A stretch of DNA of 6,663 bases from Candidatus Dormiibacterota bacterium (GTDB lineage Bacteria; Chloroflexota; Dormibacteria; Aeolococcales; Aeolococcaceae), in contig JAFAJR010000321.1 in assembly GCA_019236085.1 (NCBI GenBank), forward strand, positions 1 through 6,663, written 5' to 3'. Numbering within the stretch: the first letter of the stretch is position 1; each line of letters opens with the position of its first letter. The position numbers and the translations under genes were made by a program. The notes under the pieces are model-generated. The model did no database searches. It saw nothing but the letters and a program-made list of their open reading frames with translations, and had not been told where the DNA came from. Shown piece after piece: positions 1 through 5,244 of the stretch.

Positions 1-950
1 ACGTACGCGTCGCTGGTGTAGGGCGGCAGCAGCACCACCTGGGTGATTGCCGCCAGCGGCACCGAGCCGGCGACGGGAAGGAGCTCATTCACCTGTCCGA
101 TTGACATATCGGTCTGGAAGTCTGATCCCAGCGAGCTGGCCAGGTTCGGCAGGTCGGCGAGCGACAGGTGTTTGGTCTTGGCGCGCAGTGCGATCAGCAC
201 CTGCTGCTGCCGTTGCGAGCGCGCGAAGTCGCCGTAGGCATCGTCGTGCCGGGCTCGCACGTACTGCAGCGCGAGCGTGCCGTCCATGTGCTGGGCACCG
301 GGAAGGATCAGAATCCGTTGATACGCAAAGGGATTGCCGCCCGAGAGGTCCGCGGGGTAGTAGTCGTCCATGACGGGGTTGTTGGCGGTGACGTTCACGC
401 CGCCGAGGTCGTCGAGCACTGACACCAGGCCCTGCAGCCCGATCCAGGCGTAGAAGTCGACGTGCACGTGCAGGTCCGCCTCGACTGTCTGGATTGCGCA
501 CTGCGCGCCGCCGTGGAGGAACGCCTGGTCGATCTTGCCGTAGCCGCCGTCACACAGCAGCACCCAGAGATCGCGTGGGATGGAGAGCATGGTGACGTGC
601 TTGCTGACAGGGTCGACGCGCGTGAGGATCATCGACTGCGTGAGATAGGCGCCGTGGAATTTCGAGTCGCTGTCAGAGCCGAGCAGCAGCAGCGTGAAGG
701 GAGCGTTCGAGGAGAGATGTTCGGTGGCCGCCACGGGCGTGAGTTGCGGCGCGCCACCGAGGGCGGTGTTCTGCTGGCCGGTGTCGTGCAGCGCCACGCC
801 GATCAGGGGCAGAAAGTAAAAGACGATCCCGGCCAGAACCGAGACGCCGAAACCGGCCGCCGTCAGGCCGCGGCGGCGCGCATGGCGCGCACGCGCGCCT
901 CGGGACGCACGGCGGCGGACCGTCCTTCGTCGGAGCTCTTGCGAATGCAC
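1..950 (-). CDS. LytR-CpsA-Psr (LCP) family envelope protein, C-terminus cut by the window edge
   Basis: LCP proteins are membrane-anchored phosphotransferases that move lipid-linked glycopolymers onto peptidoglycan or a similar acceptor outside the cell. The visible 316 residues begin with a very Arg-rich cytoplasmic segment (1-28), then one membrane helix (about 29-54) and the extracellular LCP domain from about residue 84. LCP hallmarks are FTLLLLGSDSD (85-95), MLSIPRDLWV (121-130), YGKIDQAFLHGG (137-148), LDDLGGVNV (179-187) and YVRARHDD followed by DFARSQRQQQVL (230-252). These include the conserved Arg and Asp residues that bind the pyrophosphate lipid substrate and metal. I chose the GTG at 950 because AGAGG lies 10 nt upstream (961-965). 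An in-frame GTG at 1004 would add 18 residues but has no visible ribosome site. The gene follows the phosphoesterase pair on the same strand after 122 nt, so it may be co-transcribed or have its own weak promoter. The family call is secure; the transferred polymer cannot be read from the sequence. Confidence 0.93.
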   Translation of the reverse strand, partial: MHSQELRRRTVRRRASRGARARHARRRGLTAAGFGVSVLAGIVFYFLPLIGVALHDTGQQNTALGGAPQLTPVAATEHLSSNAPFTLLLLGSDSDSKFHGAYLTQSMILTRVDPVSKHVTMLSIPRDLWVLLCDGGYGKIDQAFLHGGAQCAIQTVEADLHVHVDFYAWIGLQGLVSVLDDLGGVNVTANNPVMDDYYPADLSGGNPFAYQRILILPGAQHMDGTLALQYVRARHDDAYGDFARSQRQQQVLIALRAKTKHLSLADLPNLASSLGSDFQTDMSIGQVNELLPVAGSVPLAAITQVVLLPPYTSDAY

Positions 951-960
951 GGACCTCGAA

Positions 961-965
961 CCTCT
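961..965 (-). promoter_or_regulatory. Ribosome binding site supporting the GTG start of the LCP gene
   Basis: On the minus strand AGAGG lies 10 nt before the GTG at 950. A second purine-rich match, GAGGT (953-957), is only 2 nt from the start and too close to be the main site. The upstream alternative GTG at 1004 has no comparable motif, which decides the start. Confidence 0.45.
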
Positions 966-1023
966 GCTGCAACGTGGAGTGAAATGACGAGTTCGAGCGG
1001 CCACGGCGCGGCGCGGCCCGCTG

Positions 1024-1052
1024 ATCCTACCCCCGGTCCCGCGATTTGTGGA
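1024..1052 (-). promoter_or_regulatory. Weak candidate promoter for the LCP gene
   Basis: In the 122-nt gap after the Tat-exported phosphoesterase, the minus strand has TCCACA (1047-1052), a 17-nt spacer and TAGGAT (1024-1029). Each hexamer matches the housekeeping consensus at four of six positions. Transcription would begin near 1016-1018, which would give the GTG at 950 a leader of about 65 nt. The match could be chance in GC-rich DNA. A short GGTCC/GGACC inverted repeat lies in the same gap but is too weak, and lacks a T-run, to be called a terminator. Confidence 0.25.
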
Positions 1053-1072
1053 CCCCTGCCGCGGTCCGGCGC

Positions 1073-1171
1073 CTACTGTGGCGTGCGGATCCGCTGCCTG
1101 AGCGCCAGTGCCCCGGCGCCTGCGGCGACGCCTGCCGCCGCGAGCAGCGCGGTCGACGGCGCCTCGGGGAG
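1073..1171 (-). other. C-terminal P-E-A-P-S / hydrophobic / basic signal of the Tat-exported phosphoesterase
   Basis: Residues 481-512 form a three-part tail: LPEAPS, about 20 small and hydrophobic residues (Ala/Leu/Gly-rich), and the basic ending LRQRIRT. This is the architecture of PEP-CTERM and related sorting signals processed by exosortase-like enzymes. The exact motif is not the classical VPEP, so processing is an inference; the segment may simply be a C-terminal membrane anchor. Confidence 0.55.
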
Positions 1172-2611
1172 TGCCAGCGGATCCTGGCCTCCGTCCTCCT
1201 CGCAGGCCACCGAGTCGGCCTCAGTACTGTGTCTGGCGGACTGCAGCATGGGCGGCGTCGCCAGGGGCGCGGGCCCGCTGCTCACCAGGCAGTCGTCAAG
1301 GGGGTTGGCCTGGGCGTCGCGATTGGTGAGGGCCGGCAGGTTCCACTTCTTCTCGATCGTGGCCAGCCACGAGGTGTGGTCGTACACGGTGTGCGACACG
1401 AACCCCAACTTGATCCAGGGCGACACAATGACGGTGGGGACCCTGAAACCCAGCACCGTGTAGTCGTCGCCGTAGGTCGATGTCACAGGCGGCTGCGAGG
1501 GCGATGTGCCGTCGCCGGGATTGAGATTGAGCGCCGACGGTGGGACCACGTGGTCGTAGTAGCCGCCATGCTCGTCGTATGTGTAGATGAGCAGCGTGTT
1601 GCTCCAGGCAGGCGAATTCATCAGCGCGTTGACGATGCCCTGCACGAACGTCTGTCCTGTCTGCACGTTCTGCGGGTTCTCCTCGCTGCCGTACTCGTAG
1701 TTCGGCTCGAGCAGCATCACCGACGGCAAGTTGTTCGCCTGGCACAGGAGGCTGAAGGCTGTCACCAAGTCGTCGTTCGTGGGGCCGGCGAATACGAGCT
1801 TGCCGAGCGCTTCCTCCTGCGCCGCGTACGTGGCGCCGAACAGGCCGGGGCTGGGCAGCTCGGCGTACAGGTCCATCCAGCTGATGTTGTAGGCGTCGAG
1901 GCGCTCGAAAATGTGCCCATTCACCGGTGTCACGCTGGGAGGCGGCGTCTGCGTAGCCGTGAGGCCACACGCCGTTGCCGCCATCATGAACACGCGATTG
2001 GGATACGTCTGGCACAGCGTGGAGCAGAAGTAGCGGTCACAGACCACGAAGTTGGATGCAAGCGAGTAGTAGAAGGGCAGCAGCGACTGGTCCCAGTATC
2101 CGAGGGCGGCCGGGGAACTGCCGATGCAGAAACCGTCCATCTTTTTCTGGTCGTAGGCCTGGTGGCTCGCGTCCCAGGACTGGCTCACGGCCCCGGGCTG
2201 GCAGCCGTTGGGCATGGGGAACGGCGTGTGCACCACTCCCTGGGAATCCGCCTGGGGCACCGCGGTGTTGGGAATGCCGCCGCGGCCCAGCGACGGCCAG
2301 CCGTCGACATTGCCGTTCAGCGCCGGCACCTGGTACGGCAGCATGCCGAAGTAGTTGTCGAAGGAGTGGTTCTCCATCATCAGCATGATGATGTGGTCAA
2401 TGTTGGCCAGAGCCGGCGCGAGATCCGGCTGCGGGTGCCCCGGGGGGCGGCCGGGAAAGGGGAGGCTGCCCGCGGCGCGAATTGGGGACGTGGCGGCGAG
2501 CACATCCGCTGCGCGCAGCACGCTGTTCGGGATGAGCAGCGTCGCGCCCGCTGCTCCGGTGACCTTCAGGAAGTCGCGTCGCGAGAACCCGCCGTGGAAA
2601 GCGCCTCTCAT
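1073..2611 (-). CDS. Tat-exported phosphoesterase (phospholipase C / acid phosphatase AcpA type) with C-terminal sorting-like tag
   Basis: This 512-residue protein belongs to the phosphoesterase family that includes bacterial non-haemolytic phospholipases C and AcpA acid phosphatases (Pfam PF04185), which hydrolyse phosphate esters outside the membrane. The N-terminus has a twin-arginine signal, SRRDFLKVTG (10-19), followed by a hydrophobic stretch, so it is probably exported folded. Family motifs in order are HIIMLMMENHSFDNYFG (73-89), CDRYFCSTLCQTYPNR (191-206, the region that normally holds the Ser/Thr nucleophile), YDEHGGYYDHVVPP (345-358, with the metal-binding Asp/His cluster), LGFRVPTVIVSPW (387-399) and YDHTSWLATIEKKW (410-423). 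The C-terminus is LPEAPS (481-486), a hydrophobic helix and a basic tail. The start codon overlaps the stop of the upstream phosphoesterase as ATGA and has no clear ribosome site, so translation is probably coupled. Family and export route are well supported; whether it prefers phospholipids or small phosphate esters is open. Confidence 0.94.
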   Translation of the reverse strand: MRGAFHGGFSRRDFLKVTGAAGATLLIPNSVLRAADVLAATSPIRAAGSLPFPGRPPGHPQPDLAPALANIDHIIMLMMENHSFDNYFGMLPYQVPALNGNVDGWPSLGRGGIPNTAVPQADSQGVVHTPFPMPNGCQPGAVSQSWDASHQAYDQKKMDGFCIGSSPAALGYWDQSLLPFYYSLASNFVVCDRYFCSTLCQTYPNRVFMMAATACGLTATQTPPPSVTPVNGHIFERLDAYNISWMDLYAELPSPGLFGATYAAQEEALGKLVFAGPTNDDLVTAFSLLCQANNLPSVMLLEPNYEYGSEENPQNVQTGQTFVQGIVNALMNSPAWSNTLLIYTYDEHGGYYDHVVPPSALNLNPGDGTSPSQPPVTSTYGDDYTVLGFRVPTVIVSPWIKLGFVSHTVYDHTSWLATIEKKWNLPALTNRDAQANPLDDCLVSSGPAPLATPPMLQSARHSTEADSVACEEDGGQDPLALPEAPSTALLAAAGVAAGAGALALRQRIRTPQ

Positions 2612-2691
2612 GCGCGGGACTTGCGTCGCAGTGCCACCGCAGCAGCGAGCACACCGAACAGCGGCAGCAGCAGGACGCTCGGCACCTCCGG
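2608..2691 (-). other. C-terminal P-E-V-P-S / hydrophobic / basic signal of the Sec-exported phosphoesterase
   Basis: Residues 368-394 have the same plan as the tail of the neighbouring enzyme: PEVPS preceded by a Ser/Thr-rich linker, a hydrophobic helix rich in Leu/Val/Ala, and the basic ending RRKSRA. The shared P-E-x-P-S core on two otherwise diverged enzymes argues for a recognised tag rather than chance, although recent duplication or gene conversion of the tail could also explain it. Confidence 0.55.
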
Positions 2692-3792
2692 GGAGCTGGT
2701 CGATGGCGTGACGAAGAGGTCACTCATGGCCGTCGCCGTTGACGCGTTGTTCAGATACGTCCCGATTCCGAGTGCATCCTCCATGGTGCGCAGCTGCGAG
2801 ACATGGTCGTAGTCAGCTGTGCTGGTGTAGCCGGCGCGCACGCCATAGCCGAGCGCGAGCAGCCCCACCTTGCCGCCGACTCCCGCCTGGCCGCCCGGGC
2901 CGCCGGTGCAACAGCCCGAGGTGTCACTGTCGGCTGCCTCGTCGGTGGTGATGAACAGCACCCCGTCGTTCGCATCCAAGTACGTGAGCAGCGACGGCAG
3001 CATGCTGTGCAGCCAGCAGTCGAACGTGACGAGACCGCCGGCCGTAGTGCAGCCAGCGGGCACCGGGCTCCCCGTCGCGCAGGAAGGCGAGTCGTCGTGG
3101 CCGTCATGGCAGGTATCCGGCGTTATGAAGAAGTAGTTCGGCACGGTGTTGCCTGTGATGTCGGTGGCGAGCTGCGTGAAGGGAACGTCGTCGTCGACAC
3201 ACCGCGTTTGGTTGCCTGTGATGTCGCTGTAGTACACGAACGGGTCATGGCGGTCGGCGTAGTTGCCAGCTGGCGGCGACGTGCTGTCGCCCTGGTACGG
3301 GTCGGGCGAGGCGGTGGCCGAGAGGTCCGCGTGGAAGCACGAGTAGGGGATGGAGTCGGCGTACTCGCGCCAGGTGAGCTCGGCGCCCTCCACCTGATCG
3401 CCGATGTTCTCGCCGTTCATGTAGGCGGCTGTGTTGACAAACTGCTGGCAGGTGTACAGGTTGACCGTCGCGCAGTCGGTGTCGGTCAGCGTGCCGGGTT
3501 GACCGCTGGTCATGCTGATGTAGTTGTCCAGGCTGACGTGACCGTCGGCGTAATAGTTCTGGGCAAAGGCTCCGTCCGGCACCAGCGAGTTGAGGTATGT
3601 GGCGGGGCTCGACGCACCCCAGGTCGAACTCTCGGACTCGTTCTCCAGCACCAGCACTCCGACGTGCTGATAGTGGGGGACGCCATCGAAGGCGGCAGCC
3701 CGGACCTGCGTCACCGGCGTGGCGCAGAGCGCTGTGAGAAACGCCACAGCGCAGACGGCGGGCGCAGCAGCGCGCATCGGAAAACGTGTCAT
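2608..3792 (-). CDS. Sec-exported phosphoesterase (acid phosphatase-like) with C-terminal sorting-like tag
   Basis: A 394-residue secreted protein of the PF04185 phosphoesterase superfamily, from a different branch than its downstream neighbour. The signal peptide spans about residues 1-33, with a hydrophobic core at 8-24 and a likely cleavage near VRAAA. Family features are VLVLENESES (46-55), DGHVSLDNYISMTSGQ (83-98, whose Ser87 fits the nucleophile position), NYFFITPDTCHDGHDD (219-234), GVLFITTDEAADSD (277-290) and YDHVSQLRTMEDALGIGTYL (328-347), ending in MSDLF. Ten cysteines lie in the mature part, suggesting disulfides. The C-terminus has PEVPS (368-372), a hydrophobic helix and RRKSRA. 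I chose the ATG at 3792 because AAGGGG lies 9 nt upstream; the ATG at 3801 directly abuts that site, and the longer reading back to 3846 would put a polar extension before the signal peptide. It is the first gene of a minus-strand unit and overlaps the next gene by 4 nt. Hydrolytic activity is likely; the substrate is unknown. Confidence 0.9.
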   Translation of the reverse strand: MTRFPMRAAAPAVCAVAFLTALCATPVTQVRAAAFDGVPHYQHVGVLVLENESESSTWGASSPATYLNSLVPDGAFAQNYYADGHVSLDNYISMTSGQPGTLTDTDCATVNLYTCQQFVNTAAYMNGENIGDQVEGAELTWREYADSIPYSCFHADLSATASPDPYQGDSTSPPAGNYADRHDPFVYYSDITGNQTRCVDDDVPFTQLATDITGNTVPNYFFITPDTCHDGHDDSPSCATGSPVPAGCTTAGGLVTFDCWLHSMLPSLLTYLDANDGVLFITTDEAADSDTSGCCTGGPGGQAGVGGKVGLLALGYGVRAGYTSTADYDHVSQLRTMEDALGIGTYLNNASTATAMSDLFVTPSTSSPEVPSVLLLPLFGVLAAAVALRRKSRA

Positions 3793-3801
3793 TGTCCGCA
3801 T

Positions 3802-3807
3802 CCCCTT
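3802..3807 (-). promoter_or_regulatory. Ribosome binding site fixing the start of the Sec-exported phosphoesterase
   Basis: The minus strand reads AAGGGG with 9 nt to the ATG at 3792. The other in-frame ATG, at 3801, begins immediately after the motif and could not use it, so the downstream ATG is preferred. Confidence 0.6.
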
Positions 3808-3911
3808 GCTTCGATCAACGCACGACAGCCGGCGAGCTTGCGGCACTTAATCAGTCGTTGACGAATTGCACATCGCACCACAACGTCTTGCGATGGCCGT
3901 GCCGCTCGAGG

Positions 3912-3929
3912 CTGCCGGCGGCGCGGCAG
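3912..3929. repeat. Perfect 18-nt inverted repeat in the divergent spacer
   Basis: CTGCCG, a 6-nt GC-only loop, and CGGCAG form a perfect palindromic hairpin in the 204-bp region between the divergent phosphoesterase and stalk-protein genes. It could be an operator or a leader hairpin, but short GC palindromes are expected by chance in such DNA. I found no convincing -35/-10 pair for either divergent gene in this spacer. A TATAAC at 4000-4005 sits just inside the plus-strand gene and lacks a -35 partner. Confidence 0.3.
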
Positions 3930-3996
3930 ATGTTGCGAACCGCACAGCAGCCGATCGCGGTCCGCCGACAGACCCCCCGGCCGCAGGGTTCAGGCG

Positions 3997-4887
3997 ATGT
4001 ATAACGTTGAAACAGGTATGGGCAGGCGTGTATTCAGCCGGCTCAGGGTGCGGGGCACCTCCCGGCGCGCCCGCGCCGGCTGGCTCGCGGCCGCCGGGCT
4101 CTCGTCCTCGGCTGTGGTGCTGGCAGTGGTCTCAGTCGCTGCCCCGCTGCCGGCCGCCGCCACGCCGGCCAGCGCCTCAGCCGAGGCAGCGGTGCCGCAG
4201 TCCACCTGCCTTCCCATCGTCGGCTGCCCCACGCTCCCCCCGACGCCCACGCCGCCGCTGCCGACGCCGACCCTGCCCACACTGCCACCGACACCCACTG
4301 CGCCAGTGCCTACCCCGACATTGCCGCTCCCGACGCCGACTCTGTGCATCCCGCTGCTCTGCACCACACCGACGCCTTCGCCGACGCCGCTCTGCGTCCC
4401 GCTCGTCACCTGCCCCACGCCCACCGCATCACCGACACCGCTCTGCATTCCGCTGGTGACCTGCCCGACGCCGACGCCAGGTGGCGGCGGAGGCGGCGGC
4501 TCAACTCCCGATCCCTCCTGCCTGGTCACGCTGCTCTGTCCCACCCCAACGCCGGGCTCAGGAACCGGAGGCCCCGGCGGAACGGGCGATCCGGGCGGCG
4601 GGTCGTCAGGCTCGGGAAGCACCGGATACGCGGCGCTGGCCGGTCTGTCGTCGCCGTACAACCCGGCATCGGACCCGGCTTCGGCCTCACAGGACGCGGC
4701 GGCGCTGCTCGGCACAGCACCACCCGACGTCCTGTCGCTGTTGCCGATCGCCGGGCTCAACTTCGGCAACGCTCCATTCCTGTGGCCCGCGTTTGCCGCG
4801 CTGGACGCGCTGACAGCTGCGGGGCTGGTGTGGATGGTGCGGCGCAACCGCCGCAACGCGGCAGGACGCGACGCCTCCGACTCCTGA
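3997..4887 (+). CDS. Secreted Pro/Thr-rich stalk protein with five cysteine-pair units and C-terminal membrane helix
   Basis: I do not recognise this 296-residue protein as a named family. It has an Arg-rich N-terminus (9-27), a signal-peptide hydrophobic core (about 29-50) and a likely cleavage after an Ala-rich stretch near 53-63. The mature part is a Pro/Thr-rich stalk (about 69-187) with five paired-cysteine units (C71/C77, C117/C122, C133/C139, C150/C156, C175/C181) set among PTPTP linkers. A seven-Gly run (162-168) and a Gly/Ser-rich linker (187-209) follow, then a short Ala/Ser-rich domain and a hydrophobic helix (about 260-281) ending in VRRNRR and a polar tail. The likely topology is an extracellular stalk anchored at its C-terminus. 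The ATG at 3997 has AGGG 8 nt upstream; the ATG at 4018 is a possible alternative with a poorer site. A minus-strand frame of similar length is open here, but the signal peptide and anchor on this strand favour the plus reading. Function is unknown. Confidence 0.8.
   Translation: MYNVETGMGRRVFSRLRVRGTSRRARAGWLAAAGLSSSAVVLAVVSVAAPLPAAATPASASAEAAVPQSTCLPIVGCPTLPPTPTPPLPTPTLPTLPPTPTAPVPTPTLPLPTPTLCIPLLCTTPTPSPTPLCVPLVTCPTPTASPTPLCIPLVTCPTPTPGGGGGGGSTPDPSCLVTLLCPTPTPGSGTGGPGGTGDPGGGSSGSGSTGYAALAGLSSPYNPASDPASASQDAAALLGTAPPDVLSLLPIAGLNFGNAPFLWPAFAALDALTAAGLVWMVRRNRRNAAGRDASDS
4207..4554 (+). repeat. Degenerate tandem C-x4/5-C / PTP repeats in the stalk protein
   Basis: Five units of the form C-[LIV]-P-[LI]-x-C followed by P-T-P-type linkers lie at residues 71-77, 117-122, 133-139, 150-156 and 175-181; the last has LVTLL between its cysteines. 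Units three and four lie in a 17-residue (51-nt) tandem repeat, P-T-P-L-C-[VI]-P-L-V-T-C-P-T-P-T, nearly identical in protein but with several third-position differences in DNA. The ten cysteines of the mature protein all fall in these pairs, which suggests small disulfide loops along a rigid Pro-rich stalk. Confidence 0.8.
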
Positions 4888-4891
4888 GGAC

Positions 4892-4920
4892 TTGACACCT
4901 AGCGATGCTAGGCATAGCAT
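4892..4920 (+). promoter_or_regulatory. Housekeeping-type promoter of the PadR cassette, probably giving a leaderless mRNA
   Basis: TTGACA (4892-4897) is a perfect -35 hexamer, followed by a 17-nt spacer and TAGCAT (4915-4920), which matches the -10 consensus at four of six positions. Transcription would start about 7 nt downstream, within a few bases of the ATG at 4930. No Shine-Dalgarno motif precedes that ATG, which agrees with leaderless translation, common in high-GC actinobacteria-like genomes. Confidence 0.75.
4898..4920. promoter_or_regulatory. Overlapping inverted repeats, putative PadR operator
   Basis: Two inverted repeats share bases here: CCTAGC-gat-GCTAGG (4898-4912) and ATGCTA-ggca-TAGCAT (4905-4920). 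Together they fill the spacer and cover the -10 box, so a bound dimer would block RNA polymerase. PadR regulators commonly bind such dyads in their own promoters and repress themselves. Binding by the protein encoded just downstream is inferred. Confidence 0.65.
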
Positions 4921-4929
4921 TGCTCGGTA

Positions 4930-5244
4930 ATGACGCCGGAAGCGCTCAAGGGACACCTTGACGGCCTGATCCTTGCGGTGGTGGCCGAAGCTCCCGCCCA
5001 TGGCTACGCCGTGGTCCAGGGTTTGAAGGCCCGTTCGGGCGGGACGTTCACCCTGCCCGAGGGCACGATCTACCCGGCGCTGCATCGCCTGGAGCACGAG
5101 CGGTTCCTCAGCAGCGAGTGGACCAGCGCCGAGGGGCGGCAGCGCCGGGTCTACAGGGTCACCCCCCGTGGCCGGGCTGAGCTGGCGCGGCACCGGGACG
5201 ACTGGCGCGTTTTCTCGGCCGCCGTCGAATCGGTGCTGGCATGA
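4930..5244 (+). CDS. PadR family transcriptional regulator
   Basis: A 104-residue winged-helix DNA-binding protein of the PadR family, usually dimeric repressors released by small ligands or stress. The wing-helix domain covers about residues 8-82: GLILAVVAEAPAHGYAVVQ (12-30) gives helix 1 with the family HGY motif, GTIYPALHRLE (45-55) is the recognition helix, and SSEWTSAEGRQRRVYRVTPRG (61-81) is the wing. The short C-terminal helix (about 84-104) suits the small PadR subgroup with little dimerisation domain. The ATG at 4930 lies directly after a strong promoter with no ribosome site, so the mRNA is probably leaderless. Its stop overlaps the next start as ATGA, so the two are translated together. 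Overlapping dyads in the promoter suggest autorepression. The family is certain; ligand and distant targets are unknown. Confidence 0.95.
   Translation: MTPEALKGHLDGLILAVVAEAPAHGYAVVQGLKARSGGTFTLPEGTIYPALHRLEHERFLSSEWTSAEGRQRRVYRVTPRGRAELARHRDDWRVFSAAVESVLA

Noticed and set aside
1032..1056. GGTCC/GGACC inverted repeat between the Tat-exported phosphoesterase and the LCP gene as a terminator
   Set aside because: Only a 5-bp stem with a loop of about 10 nt and no following T-run, so there is no support for intrinsic termination.
462..1463. Plus-strand open frame of 333 codons spanning the LCP gene start and the phosphoesterase end
   Set aside because: It crosses two real minus-strand genes and the gap between them, and shows no domain or conserved pattern.
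1046..2812. Plus-strand open frame of 588 codons across the Tat-exported phosphoesterase
   Set aside because: It is antisense to a gene with unmistakable family motifs, its composition is Arg/Val/His-rich without any recognisable domain, and it has no plausible start context.
2803..3861. Plus-strand open frame of 352 codons across the Sec-exported phosphoesterase
   Set aside because: Antisense shadow of a well-supported gene; no domain, signal or ribosome site.
3858..3863. TTGACG as a -35 box for the plus-strand gene
   Set aside because: The sequence 17 nt downstream is CAACGT, not a -10 element, so no promoter can be supported.
4000..4005. TATAAC as the -10 box of the stalk-protein gene
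   Set aside because: There is no -35-like hexamer at 16-18 nt upstream, and using it would require the ATG at 4018, which has a poor ribosome site. AGGG 8 nt before the ATG at 3997 fits better.
3990..4898. Long minus-strand open frame rich in Gly-Val repeats opposite the stalk protein
   Set aside because: It has no signal peptide, membrane segment or ribosome site, and begins inside the PadR promoter. Its repeats are the antisense reading of the PTP codons. It shares wobble positions with the plus frame, so its openness is expected in GC-rich DNA.
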